64,000 bases of DNA from Collinsella aerofaciens (GTDB taxonomy: Bacteria; Actinomycetota; Coriobacteriia; Coriobacteriales; Coriobacteriaceae): assembly GCA_008680965.1 (NCBI GenBank), contig NAKE01000001.1, forward strand, positions 1,240,001 through 1,304,000, read 5' to 3'. Shown piece after piece: positions 24,657-33,272 of the stretch (position 1 is its first letter; the number at the start of each line of letters is the position of its first letter). The translations under genes were made by a program, and so were the position numbers. Below the pieces are notes generated by a model, which saw only the letters and a program-made list of their open reading frames with translations, was not told where the DNA came from and made no database searches.

Positions 24657-25619
24657 TTACCTCTCGTTTTTATTTGCACTGGAGGGAAAGCTGCAGCCAT
24701 ATGTGTTATACACGTTGACCTCCCACTGCTTGCGCTCAACCTTTGCAACGGAATCAAGGACAAGCCCCGTCGCGAGACTCAGGCCACATAGGAACATAAA
24801 TGATGCGGCGAGCATTGCGGTGGGGAAGCGCGGAACGAGGCCGGTCTGGAAATACTCGACAACTATGGGCATGCCCAGGGCGAGGCCGATCACCGCAAAC
24901 AGAAGCGCGACGAGGCTGAAGAACTTCAGCGGGCGGTAGTCCTTGAACAGCGTGCCGATCATCGCAACGACTTTAATGCCGTCGCTCACGGTATTGAGCT
25001 TGGACTCGGAGCCTTCCGGACGGTCTCGGTACTCGATGGGCACATCTTTGATGCGCCAGCGGTGGTCGACGGCGTGGATCGAGAGCTCGGTTTCGATTTG
25101 GAAGCCCTCGGAAAGCACAGGGAAGGTTTTAACAAACGGGCGGCTCATGGCGCGGTAGCCGGTCATGACGTCATCGAAGCTGTAGCCATAGATCCACTTG
25201 ATCATGGCTCGAACTAGGTTGTTGCCAAAACCATGGAAGGCTCGCTTGTTTTCCTCGGCATAGGTCCCATTGGAAAGGCGGTCGCCTACGGTCATGTCGG
25301 CCGTGCCGTTAAGGATGGGCTCGCAGAGGGCTTTGGCCGCCTCGGCGGGGTAGGTGTCGTCTCCGTCGACCATCAGGTAGCAATCGGCGTCGATATCGCG
25401 AAACATCTGGCGGCACACGTTGCCCTTTCCCTGGCGGGGCTCAAAGCGGACCGTGGCGCCGTGCTCGGTAGCGATGCGTGAGGTATCGTCCGATGAGTTG
25501 TTGTCGTAGACATAGACCGTCGCTTGCGGAAGCTCGCGGTGAAAGTCGTCGATGACCTTACCAATCGTGAGCGCTTCGTTGTAGCAAGGGATGATGACGG
25601 CGATGGATTCAGAATTCAC
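24657..25619 (-). CDS. Glycosyltransferase family 2 with C-terminal membrane segments
   Basis: A 320-residue GT-A enzyme with IAVIIPCYNEALTIGKVIDD, YVYDNNSSDDT, the metal site MVDGDDTYPAEA, and DVMTGYRAMSRPF. Two hydrophobic segments follow after about residue 225 (FFSLVALLFAVIGLALGMPI and MLAASFMFLCGLSLATGLVL). This is the architecture of polyprenyl-phosphate sugar transferases. The start is GTG 25619 with AAGGAG 7 nt upstream. It begins the operon that continues into the split GT2 gene 5 nt downstream and then yfhO, and is divergent from the ABC exporter. Confidence 0.88.
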   Translation of the reverse strand: MNSESIAVIIPCYNEALTIGKVIDDFHRELPQATVYVYDNNSSDDTSRIATEHGATVRFEPRQGKGNVCRQMFRDIDADCYLMVDGDDTYPAEAAKALCEPILNGTADMTVGDRLSNGTYAEENKRAFHGFGNNLVRAMIKWIYGYSFDDVMTGYRAMSRPFVKTFPVLSEGFQIETELSIHAVDHRWRIKDVPIEYRDRPEGSESKLNTVSDGIKVVAMIGTLFKDYRPLKFFSLVALLFAVIGLALGMPIVVEYFQTGLVPRFPTAMLAASFMFLCGLSLATGLVLDSVAKVERKQWEVNVYNTYGCSFPSSANKNER

Positions 25620-25779
25620 TCAATGCTCCTTATATATTCAATCCTTGAAAGTATAGCCGTTTGGGCTTGGCATCCTAAGATGTGGGTTAGTTCTCCAGTT
25701 TTGTTGCGCGTATCGTTTGCATGGCCGTCGGGTCTATACTGTTCGTTTGTCAACGATTACGAGTAAAGGAGTTGCATCC
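25620..25779. promoter_or_regulatory. Divergent promoter region
   Basis: The 160-nt gap between the divergent GT2 operon and the ABC exporter holds a TATACT-like -10 element on each strand: at about 25650-25655 for the minus strand and about 25733-25738 for the plus strand. Matching -35 boxes are not clear, so exact promoter positions are uncertain. Confidence 0.4.
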
Positions 25780-26625
25780 GTGTCGGATCAGACAAAGCAA
25801 CAAGAAACTCGCAGTCTGCCTGCGACGTTTGCTAAGAATGAATTTGAGAAGGATGCGTTTATCCTTCGTCAGCTGGTTACCAAGGATTTCAAGATCAAGT
25901 ATCGCCGTAGCGTTCTGGGCGTCGCATGGTCGGTGCTCAACCCGTTGCTGATGATGATCGTCATGGCCATCGTGTTCTCGACGATTTTTGGCCAGGGCCG
26001 CAATGGCTCAATGACGCCCGAGATGTACCCGCTGTACTTGATCGTGGGTAACATTACCTTTGCCGTCATGTCCGAGTCTACGAACCAGGCCCTGACGTCT
26101 ATCGTGGGCGCTGCCCCTCTGCTCAAGAAGGTTAAGGTGCACCGCTGGGTCTTCCCGGTGCAGAAGGTGCTCTTCTCGCTGGTCAACTTTGCCTTCTCGC
26201 TGGTCGCCGTCGCCATCGTCATGCTGTGGTTCCACGTTATGCCTTCTTGGCACCTCATTCTGCTGCCGGTTTGCCTGCTGCTGCTTATGTGCTTCTGCAT
26301 GGGCCTGGGCATGATGCTCTCTGCTCTTACGGTCTTTTTCCGCGACGTTATGCATCTATGGAGCGTCGTCATTACGGCGTGGACTTACATTACGCCCATC
26401 TTCTGGACGACTGACTACATTGCGCAAATGCCGCATCTCGTGCGTATCTTGATGTATGCGAACCCCATGTTCAACTACCTGCAGTTTATGCGCGATATCT
26501 TTCTGTTCCAGACTACGCCCTCGCTTATGACGTTTGGTATGTGCGTTGCCTGGGCGGTTCTTGCGCTTGTTATCGGCTACACCGTGTTCCATAAGTCCGA
26601 GCGCAAGTTCATCCTCTACATCTAA
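25780..26625 (+). CDS. Polysaccharide ABC exporter permease (Wzm/TagG-like)
   Basis: A 281-residue ABC-2-type permease with about six membrane segments. The pre-membrane motif ILRQLVTKDFKIKYRRSVLG and LGVAWSVLNPLLMM are characteristic of Wzm/TagG. It forms the channel for export of a lipid-linked polysaccharide or teichoic-acid-like polymer. GTG 25780 is the start, with AAAGGAG 8 nt upstream; the longer upstream frame lacks support. The ATPase partner follows after 11 nt. Confidence 0.9.
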   Translation: MSDQTKQQETRSLPATFAKNEFEKDAFILRQLVTKDFKIKYRRSVLGVAWSVLNPLLMMIVMAIVFSTIFGQGRNGSMTPEMYPLYLIVGNITFAVMSESTNQALTSIVGAAPLLKKVKVHRWVFPVQKVLFSLVNFAFSLVAVAIVMLWFHVMPSWHLILLPVCLLLLMCFCMGLGMMLSALTVFFRDVMHLWSVVITAWTYITPIFWTTDYIAQMPHLVRILMYANPMFNYLQFMRDIFLFQTTPSLMTFGMCVAWAVLALVIGYTVFHKSERKFILYI

Positions 26626-26636
26626 GGAGTGCTGTG

Positions 26637-27404
26637 ATGACTGAATCTGTTGTTGATTACAGCGAGCAGCCTCTGGCTGTCGAGGTCGACGACGTCACCA
26701 TGATCTTTAACATGGCGTCCGAGTCACTGACCAACCTCAAGGAGTACTTTATTAAGCTTGCCAAGCACGAGTTGTTCTTTGAAGAGTTTCGGGCACTTAA
26801 GCATATCTCGTTCGATATTCATCGCGGCGAAGTTGTCGGTCTGGTTGGTACCAATGGTTCCGGTAAGTCTACGATGCTCAAGATCATCGCCGGCGTGCTT
26901 GAGCCTAGTGAGGGCAGCGTTAAGGTGCACGGTAACATCGCGCCGCTGATTGAGCTTGGTGCCGGCTTTGACCCCGAGCTGACCGCCCGCGAGAACATCT
27001 ATCTGAATGGCGCCCTGCTCGGCTATACCAAGGAATTCATCGACGCTAATTTTGATGGCATTATCGAGTTTGCCGAGCTGCAGAACTTTGTTGATATGCC
27101 GCTCAAAAATTTCTCCTCGGGCATGGTTGCGCGTATCGCCTTTGCAATCGCGACGATCACCAAGCCCGATATCCTGATCGTTGACGAGACGCTGTCCGTC
27201 GGTGATGTGTTCTTCCAGCAGAAGTGCGAGGCCCGCATCCAGCACTTTATCCAGAGCGGCGACGTGACAGTTCTGTTCGTTTCGCACTCCATGGAGCAGG
27301 TTGAGCGCATCTGCCAGCGTGCCGTTTGGATTGAGAAGGGTGACCTTCGCATGGACGGCCCGGTCGACAAGGTCTGCAAGGCGTACCGCGAGCAGTTCAA
27401 CTAG
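26637..27404 (+). CDS. Polysaccharide ABC exporter ATPase (Wzt/TagH-like)
   Basis: A 255-residue ATPase that energises export by the upstream permease. It shows Walker A GTNGSGKST, the signature FSSGM and Walker B ILIVDETLSVGD, with the Wzt-type upstream region FRALKHISFDIHRGEVVGLV. It lacks the C-terminal carbohydrate-binding domain of longer Wzt proteins, so it resembles exporters that do not read the glycan's end group. ATG 26637 lies 7 nt after AAGGAG, which overlaps the permease stop. Confidence 0.92.
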   Translation: MTESVVDYSEQPLAVEVDDVTMIFNMASESLTNLKEYFIKLAKHELFFEEFRALKHISFDIHRGEVVGLVGTNGSGKSTMLKIIAGVLEPSEGSVKVHGNIAPLIELGAGFDPELTARENIYLNGALLGYTKEFIDANFDGIIEFAELQNFVDMPLKNFSSGMVARIAFAIATITKPDILIVDETLSVGDVFFQQKCEARIQHFIQSGDVTVLFVSHSMEQVERICQRAVWIEKGDLRMDGPVDKVCKAYREQFN

Positions 27405-27458
27405 GTTATAATTACTTGCGCCTGACAGGATTGCGCTTGCTTGGGCGTGCAGTTATTT

Positions 27459-27535
27459 GCTCCATTAGCTCAGTTGGATAGAGCAGGGGACTTCTAATCC
27501 CAAGGTCGACGGTTCGAATCCGCCATGGAGCACCA
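27459..27535 (+). tRNA. tRNA-Arg (anticodon TCT)
   Basis: A full cloverleaf can be folded: acceptor GCTCCAT with ATGGAGC, D-arm GCTCAGTTGGATAGAGC, anticodon loop CTTCTAA, T-arm GGTTCGAATCC, discriminator A and encoded CCA. The anticodon TCT reads AGA/AGG. A terminator follows. Confidence 0.95.
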
Positions 27536-27544
27536 TCGTTTATT

Positions 27545-27577
27545 AAGCCCGGACCCCTTGGTGGTCTGGGCTTTTTT
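27545..27577 (+). terminator. Terminator after tRNA-Arg
   Basis: AAGCCCGGACC and GGTCTGGGCTT pair (one G-T wobble) around a short loop, followed by a T run. Confidence 0.85.
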
Positions 27578-27861
27578 CATATGCCGGTGTTTGTTATTCT
27601 TGCCGGGTATACGTTCAAGCCAAAGCCGTGGCGTGAGCTGCTGAGCCAGTCTGGCGATCTTTGCGATCCATGCGGTCGATTGGTTTATTATTTGGCAGAC
27701 CATGCCTCTGCTTATGACACTGCCGGCATCGTGGCTCTTCGCATCGATTGTGCGCTGTGCCTGCGATATTGGATTGGCGTACGTGATTAAGAAGGCGTAA
27801 CGACAGTGGGGAGGACCAACTTGGTCCTCCCCACTGTTATTTATTCAGTAGTGTTGCGGTC
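27578..27861. other. Intergenic region with a bidirectional hairpin
   Basis: No gene with credible coding features is visible; the 69-codon frames on both strands show no family resemblance and no good ribosome site. Near the right edge, 27803-27837 is a long palindrome (ACAGTGGGGAGGACCAA and its complement, with a one-base centre) that probably stops transcription coming from the aro operon on the minus strand. Confidence 0.6.
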
Positions 27862-28299
27862 TTACTTTTCGAGACGTTCCCTCAGCAGCTCCAGCGCGTG
27901 GGCGTAGCCCATCAGGCCTTCGCCCGTAATGGTGGCGAAGCAGGCTAGGCGTGCATAGCTTACCTGGCGGAAGTCCTCTCGCTTCTCGACGGCGCTGATG
28001 TGGACCTCGACGGCGGGGATGGCGACGGCTTTGAGGGCGTCGAGGATCGCCACGCTGGTGTGCGTGTAGGCAGCCGGGTTGATGACGATGCCGTCGACCT
28101 TGCCGTAGGCCTCCTGGATCTTGTCGACGATGCTGCCCTCGTGGTTGGACTGGAAGACCTCGACCTCGTCAAAACCCTGTGCGGCACCCGCCTCCTGGCA
28201 AATCTGGACCAGGCGGTCGTAGTTGTCGCTGCCGTAGATGCCCGGCTCGCGAATGCCGAGCATGTTGAGGTTGGGTCCGTTGATGACGAGTGCTTTCAT
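27862..28299 (-). CDS. aroQ: Type II 3-dehydroquinate dehydratase
   Basis: Third shikimate-pathway step: 3-dehydroquinate to 3-dehydroshikimate. The 145-residue length and motifs INGPNLNMLGIREPGIYG (flexible loop with catalytic Tyr), FQSNHEGSIVDKIQEA and INPAAYTHTSVAILDAL are diagnostic of the dodecameric type II enzyme. ATG 28299 has AAGGAAGC upstream; the longer frame to 28515 runs through a hairpin and is not coding. Last gene of the aro operon. Confidence 0.94.
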   Translation of the reverse strand: MKALVINGPNLNMLGIREPGIYGSDNYDRLVQICQEAGAAQGFDEVEVFQSNHEGSIVDKIQEAYGKVDGIVINPAAYTHTSVAILDALKAVAIPAVEVHISAVEKREDFRQVSYARLACFATITGEGLMGYAHALELLRERLEK

Positions 28300-28341
28300 G
28301 GTTGCTTCCTTTGTGGTTGGGCGGGCGGTGAGGCGGAATGA

Positions 28342-28382
28342 AAAACCACCACAAAGGTGCCTGTCCCCTTTGTGGTGGTTTT
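28342..28382. repeat. Hairpin between aroEK and aroQ, REP-like
   Basis: AAAACCACCACAAAGG (28342-28357) pairs with its complement ending at 28382 around a loop GTGCCTGTCC-like core. T/A runs on both flanks could allow termination on either strand. The core CAAAGG-tgcctgtc-CCTTTG resembles a short palindromic repeat I associate with Coriobacteria genomes; this family link is from memory and unverified. It may reduce aroQ expression relative to the rest of the operon. Confidence 0.6.
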
Positions 28383-28384
28383 GG

Positions 28385-29635
28385 TTAGAGAGCGGGTGGG
28401 AGGGTGTCGAGGGTGGCGCGGGCGGTGTTGGCGGCGCAGTCGCGTGAGTCGATGATGTAGTCGGCCCAGGCGCAGTAGCGCGGCATGCGCTGTTCGGCAA
28501 GTTTATCGATGCCATCGCGAGCGGTGATGGGGCGACCCTTGTGGGCGAGTTCGCCGAGCTTGCGGTTAAGCATCACGATCTGGCTGTTTTGGTGCAGCAG
28601 CGGGTAGTTCTCATCGCGCGTGACCACGCCGCCGCCGGTGGAGAGCACCAGGCCGCTGCGCTTGGAGATGTCGGCCAGCGCTGCCGTCTCCTGCTCGCGG
28701 AAGGCCGCCTCGCCGCGCTCGACGATAAAGTCGGCGCAGGGCATGCTCAGGCGTTCCTCGAGGGCGCGATCGAGGTCAATGTGCTCGCGACCCGTGAGCA
28801 GGGCGATCTGCTCGCCCACACGGGTCTTGCCCGAACCCGGCATGCCGATCAGCGCGATGTTCTGCTCGCGGTGAGATAGACGCTCCGTCACATCCAGGAT
28901 GCGCTCGCGCGGGGTGGCTTGGCCGGTATAGCGCTCTACAGCCTGTGCCGCCTGGGCCACAAGCATGAGCAGGCCGCCGATGCAGGGGATTCCGCGGCGC
29001 TCGGCCTCGAGCATCAGACCCGTGCGGGCGGGGTTGTAGACAATGTCGATGACGCCCTCGAGCGCATCGAGTCCTTCGAGCGTGCAGGGCGCGTCGGGGC
29101 AGTGGGGGAACATACCGGCAGGCGTGCAGTTGACGAGCAGCGTGGCGTCGGACTGCTGTGCGATGTTGTCGTAGTTGACCTCGCTCGCGCGTCCCACGGG
29201 CACCACGATCGCGCCCAAATCGCCCAGCACCATACTTGCCGTGGTACCGGCGCCTCCGGTGGCTCCGAGCACGAGGACCTTCTTGCCGGCAACCTCAACG
29301 CCTAACTCCTCGACCAGACACTGAAAACCAAAGTAGTCGGTGTTGTCGCCGCGCAGGCGACCGTCGGGCAGGCGCGTGATGGTGTTGACGTTGCCCATGC
29401 GCTCGGCCAGGGGACTCAGCTCGTCCAGGTATTCCATGACGGCGCGTTTGTAGGGAATGGTCACGTTGGTACCTTCCCACTCGTCGCCCGTCATAAAAGC
29501 CTCTAGATCCTCGGGCTCGCGCTCAAATCGCACGTACTCAAGCCCAGCGAGTTCCTTGTAGATGGTTGGGGTGTAGCTGTGGCCCAGCACACGGCCCAGG
29601 ACGCCGTAGGGGCGGGTTGCGGCGGTATCGGTCAT
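28385..29635 (-). CDS. aroEK: Fused shikimate dehydrogenase / shikimate kinase
   Basis: A 416-residue protein carrying two consecutive pathway steps. Residues about 1-255 are AroE: GVLGRVLGHSYTPTIYKEL, GTNVTIPYKRAVMEYLDEL, the NADP site VLGATGGAGTTA and NCTPAGMFP. Residues about 258-416 are AroK: P-loop GMPGSGKT at 264-271, HIDLDRALEERL, FREQE and STGGGVVTRDENY. It directly abuts pheA with no spacer (TAG then ATG). Fusion should channel shikimate between the two active sites (inference). Confidence 0.94.
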   Translation of the reverse strand: MTDTAATRPYGVLGRVLGHSYTPTIYKELAGLEYVRFEREPEDLEAFMTGDEWEGTNVTIPYKRAVMEYLDELSPLAERMGNVNTITRLPDGRLRGDNTDYFGFQCLVEELGVEVAGKKVLVLGATGGAGTTASMVLGDLGAIVVPVGRASEVNYDNIAQQSDATLLVNCTPAGMFPHCPDAPCTLEGLDALEGVIDIVYNPARTGLMLEAERRGIPCIGGLLMLVAQAAQAVERYTGQATPRERILDVTERLSHREQNIALIGMPGSGKTRVGEQIALLTGREHIDLDRALEERLSMPCADFIVERGEAAFREQETAALADISKRSGLVLSTGGGVVTRDENYPLLHQNSQIVMLNRKLGELAHKGRPITARDGIDKLAEQRMPRYCAWADYIIDSRDCAANTARATLDTLPPAL

Positions 29636-30781
29636 CTAGAGCACCTCCGTGTAGCTGCCAAAGTAGGTGAAGCTCTCGCACACGTCGTCGATTGAGTCGA
29701 GCAAGTCGTCGAGTGCCTTGCTGCCAAAGGGGCAGTCCAGGTCAAAGTAGAACATAAACTCAAAGTCGTGGCCGGGGATGGGGCGGCTCTCGAGCTTGAT
29801 GAGGTTGATGTTGAGCGCGTAGAAGCGCTCGAGCACGCGATAGAGCGCGCCCGGCTCGTTTGCCGTGGTGATCATGAGCGAGGTGCGGTTGGCACCGGGG
29901 TAGACGCGCGGCTCGCGGCTGATGACGACAAAGCGCGTGTAGTTATTGTCCGAGTCCTGGATGTTGGGCTCCAGCACCTCCAGACCATACAGCGCGGCAC
30001 AGCTGCGCGAGGCGATAGCGGCGACGTCGGTGCGCTCGGAGTTGGCGACCATCTCGGCCGACATGGCGGTGTTGGGGTACTTGGAGGCGTGTAGATTATG
30101 GCCCTCGATAAAGCCGGCGCACTGGGCGATTGCCTGGCCATGGCTGTAGACCTCGCGCACGTCCTGGAACTTGGTGCCGGGTTTGACGAGCAGGTTGTGA
30201 TCGATCTTGAGGCGCAGCGAGCGCACGATATGGAAGTCGAACTGGGCGAGTAAATCGTAGACGGCGTTGACCGAGCCAGCGGTTGAGTTTTCGATGGGCA
30301 GCACGCCAAACTCGCAAAAGCCGTCGCGTACGGCGCGCATAACGCCCTCGAAGGTCTCGAAGAACGAAATATCGGGCACGTCGAAGAGCTTGCATGCGGC
30401 GATTTGGCTGTAGGCGCCCTCGACGCCCTGGCAGGCGACGGTGGCCGTCTGGGGGAAAGGCATGTCAAAGGCTGCGGCCGTGGCGCGGGCTTTTTGCGAC
30501 ACCGTGGTGCCCTTGAGCTCATTGATGTAGCGCTGCTGCTCGGCCTTGCTCATGCTCATGAGGAGGCGGAACAGAGTGATAGTCTGGGCCTCATAGCGCT
30601 CGGGTGCGCGGCTGGCGAGATTGTTGAGCTTGGAGCGTTCGCGGGCGGGGTCAAAGACGGCCTTGCCCATCTCGATCTTGGATTTGGCGACTTCGGTGGC
30701 AATGTCCATACGCTCGACAAAGCTGTTGAGCAGGGTGGTGTCGATGCCATCGATGGCCTGGCGAATATCGGCAAGGTCCAT
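29636..30781 (-). CDS. pheA: Bifunctional chorismate mutase / prephenate dehydratase
   Basis: A 381-residue enzyme converting chorismate to phenylpyruvate for phenylalanine. The N-terminal AroQ-type mutase domain starts DLADIRQAIDGIDTTLLNSF. The dehydratase domain has ACQGVEGAYSQIAA, CEFGVLPIENSTAGSVNAVY and the TRF catalytic motif in NYTRFVVIS. A C-terminal ACT domain has NEPGALYRVLERF and the ESRP phenylalanine-binding motif. ATG 30781 is chosen because it begins the mutase helix, with AAAGGGA upstream; ATG 30796 adds five residues. Feedback inhibition by Phe is expected. Confidence 0.94.
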   Translation of the reverse strand: MDLADIRQAIDGIDTTLLNSFVERMDIATEVAKSKIEMGKAVFDPARERSKLNNLASRAPERYEAQTITLFRLLMSMSKAEQQRYINELKGTTVSQKARATAAAFDMPFPQTATVACQGVEGAYSQIAACKLFDVPDISFFETFEGVMRAVRDGFCEFGVLPIENSTAGSVNAVYDLLAQFDFHIVRSLRLKIDHNLLVKPGTKFQDVREVYSHGQAIAQCAGFIEGHNLHASKYPNTAMSAEMVANSERTDVAAIASRSCAALYGLEVLEPNIQDSDNNYTRFVVISREPRVYPGANRTSLMITTANEPGALYRVLERFYALNINLIKLESRPIPGHDFEFMFYFDLDCPFGSKALDDLLDSIDDVCESFTYFGSYTEVL

Positions 30782-30853
30782 GGAGGTCCCTTTCACGTGT
30801 CGGTGATTTTTCTGGGACGGGCGTGGGGGCCGGAGTTGGCCCCCCGGAGATTT

Positions 30854-31951
30854 TTAGAGCTGGGCGGCGTCCTCGAGGAGGGCGTCCCAGACGGCGAGGG
30901 CGGCGGCTGCCTCGGCTACGGGGACAGCGCGCGGGACGATGCAGGGATCGTGACGGCCGTGGACTGAGAGCTCGGCATTTTCCATGGCGTCCATATCCAC
31001 GGTCTGCTGCTCGCGGCCAATGGAGGGCGTCGGCTTTACAGCCATGCGCCACATGACGGGCGCGCCGGTGGAGATGCCGCCTAAGATGCCGCCGGCGTTA
31101 TTGGACTCGACTTCGATCTTGCCGTTCTCGACATCGATGCGATACGGATCGTTGTTTTCGCTGCCGCGCATGGCGGCCACGGCAAAACCCATGCCAAACT
31201 CCACACCCTTTACGGCGGGAATACCAAAGGCGATGTGCGCGATGCGGTTCTCGATACCGTCGAACATGGGGTCGCCGATGCCCGCAGGCAGGCCGTAGAT
31301 GCCGCACTCCACAATGCCGCCGATGCTGTCGAGCTCGTCGCGCGCGGCCAGAATCTCCTCGCGCATGCGGCCGGCAGCGGCGGCGTCAATGCAGGGCAGG
31401 TCGTTCGTAAGAATCGCCTTGCGGTCGGCCTCGCGATAGACCATGTCGTCCATGGGCAGGTCGGAGATGCCGCCGATCTGCGCGACGTGAGCCATGACCT
31501 TGATGCCACGGGCCTCGAGCGCCTGCAGCGCGATGCCGCCGGCGATGCATAGGGGGGCCGTCAGGCGTCCGGAGAAATGCCCACCGCCGGCGACGTCGTG
31601 CATGTTGTGGTACTTCACGCGCGCCGGAAAGTCTGCGTGCCCGGGGCGGGGTTTGCAGCGCAGCTCGGAATAGTCCTTGGAGCGTGTGTTGGTGTTCTCA
31701 ATGATCGCGGCGATGGGTGCGCCGGTAGTGTGTCCATCGACCACACCGGCAATGATATGCGCGGCGTCGGCCTCACGGCGCTTGGTCGCGGTCTCGTCGC
31801 GGCCGGGGGCGCGACGGTCCAAAAAGGCCTGCAGCTGCTCCTGGTCAACGGCGATACCGGCGGGAATGCCATCGAGTGAGCAGCCGATAGCAGGGGAGTG
31901 CGACTGGCCAAAGATGCTCAGATGCAAGACGTTGCCAAAGGTCGAGGACAT
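30854..31951 (-). CDS. aroC: Chorismate synthase
   Basis: Final shikimate-pathway enzyme, converting EPSP to chorismate with reduced FMN. The 365 residues show FGNVLHLSIFGQSHSPAIGC at the start, RRAPGRDETATKRREADA, the KYHNMHDVAGGGHFSGRLTA block and a C-terminal GIPAVKGVEFG then NNAGGILGGISTG. ATG 31951 has GAGGAGGAG upstream and fits the family start; the longer frame overlaps aroA. It lies one base after the aroA stop. Confidence 0.95.
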   Translation of the reverse strand: MSSTFGNVLHLSIFGQSHSPAIGCSLDGIPAGIAVDQEQLQAFLDRRAPGRDETATKRREADAAHIIAGVVDGHTTGAPIAAIIENTNTRSKDYSELRCKPRPGHADFPARVKYHNMHDVAGGGHFSGRLTAPLCIAGGIALQALEARGIKVMAHVAQIGGISDLPMDDMVYREADRKAILTNDLPCIDAAAAGRMREEILAARDELDSIGGIVECGIYGLPAGIGDPMFDGIENRIAHIAFGIPAVKGVEFGMGFAVAAMRGSENNDPYRIDVENGKIEVESNNAGGILGGISTGAPVMWRMAVKPTPSIGREQQTVDMDAMENAELSVHGRHDPCIVPRAVPVAEAAAALAVWDALLEDAAQL

Positions 31952-31952
31952 G

Positions 31953-33272
31953 CTACTCCTCCTCGAGCGTGGCCTTGCCGCCCAGCAGGCGGTAGTGGTC
32001 GAAGAAATCGGGATAGGACTTGTTGACGGCCTCGGCACCGTGGATCACAACTTCGCCAGTGGCGCGGCTCGCAGCGATGGCGGCCATCATGGCGATGCGG
32101 TGGTCGTTGTGCGAATCGACCTCGCCGCCGGTAAAGGCGTCGACACCCTTGATGATGAGGTCGTCGCCGGCAATGCGCACCTGCGCGCCCAGTGCGGTGA
32201 GCTCGCGGGTGGTGGTGGCCAGACGGTCAGATTCCTTGATGCGCAAGCGGGCGCAATCGCGGATGAACGTGCGGCCTTGCGCCAGCGATGCCACGGCAGA
32301 GATAACGGGCACCAGGTCGGGGATGTCGTGTGCGCTCATCTCAAAGCCGGCGAGCTTGTCGGACTGCACGGTGGCGGCGTTGGTGGAGCGCACGATGCGG
32401 GCGCCAAAGCGCGAGAGCGCGGCAAGCACGTTGCGATCACCCTGGGCCGAGCTAAGCGACACGCCCTCGACAGTGATGGGGTCGGAGCCGATGGCGCCGG
32501 CGCACAGCCAAAAGGCGGCGTTGGACCAGTCGCCCTCGACAGCCACGTTGCCAGGCGTGCGGTATGAGCCACTGCTTACGCGAAAGTTCGTGATTTCGGG
32601 TTGGCCGTCCTTGGCGGGGATGCGCTCGACGTTGACCTCGACGCCGAAGGCCTTCATGGCCTGGATGGTCAGGTTGATATAGGGTCGGCTCTCGATTAGG
32701 CCGGTCACCTGCACGCAGGAGGGCTGGGCTAAAAGCGGGGCTGCCAACAGCAGGCCGGAGATATACTGCGAGCTCACGTTGCCCGGCAGGATAAAGGTGC
32801 CCGGGCGCATGCGGCCTCTTGTCTTGAGCGGAAAGCCGCCCAGGCCCTGCAGGTCGCAGCCGGCGGCAATGATCTCGTCGGAGAGCGGAGAGAGGGGGCG
32901 TGCGCCCAGGCGGCCCTGGCCCACAAAGGTTGCCTCTGCCCCTAGTGCACAGGTGACGGGCAGCATAAAGCGGAGCGTGGAGCCGCTCTCGCCGCAGTCG
33001 AGCGTGCCGCCGGCAAGTGCCTTGAGCAGGCCAAACTCAATGCTCTTCATAGTGGGATGGACCTGGAAGCCGTCCTCGACGGTCTCGATGCGGGCGCCCA
33101 GCGCCGTGAGGCAGCGCACCGTGGCCTCAATATCGGCGCAGGTGGTGTTGCAGGTCACATGCGTCTCTCCGTTGGCAAGGGCGGCGCAGATGATGAGGCG
33201 ATGCGCCATCGACTTAGACGCGATGGCGGGGACGGTGCCCTTGAGCGGGGAGGGGGTGATGCGGGCTAGCAT
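31953..33272 (-). CDS. aroA: 5-enolpyruvylshikimate-3-phosphate synthase
   Basis: Sixth pathway step, adding enolpyruvate to shikimate-3-phosphate; the target of glyphosate. It has 439 residues with SKSMAHRLIICAALANG, LDCGESGSTLRFMLPV, and DLVPVISAVASLAQG plus RIKESDRLATTTRELTALG. Near the N-terminal active-site loop the sequence is LDCGESGSTLRF, where many class I enzymes carry GNAGTA/GT; whether this alters glyphosate response cannot be judged here. Its start overlaps aroB by 7 nt. Confidence 0.94.
   Translation of the reverse strand: MLARITPSPLKGTVPAIASKSMAHRLIICAALANGETHVTCNTTCADIEATVRCLTALGARIETVEDGFQVHPTMKSIEFGLLKALAGGTLDCGESGSTLRFMLPVTCALGAEATFVGQGRLGARPLSPLSDEIIAAGCDLQGLGGFPLKTRGRMRPGTFILPGNVSSQYISGLLLAAPLLAQPSCVQVTGLIESRPYINLTIQAMKAFGVEVNVERIPAKDGQPEITNFRVSSGSYRTPGNVAVEGDWSNAAFWLCAGAIGSDPITVEGVSLSSAQGDRNVLAALSRFGARIVRSTNAATVQSDKLAGFEMSAHDIPDLVPVISAVASLAQGRTFIRDCARLRIKESDRLATTTRELTALGAQVRIAGDDLIIKGVDAFTGGEVDSHNDHRIAMMAAIAASRATGEVVIHGAEAVNKSYPDFFDHYRLLGGKATLEEE

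Noticed and set aside
27581..27790. A 69-codon ORF between tRNA-Arg and aroQ
   Set aside because: No Shine-Dalgarno, no family resemblance, and it begins right after a terminator.
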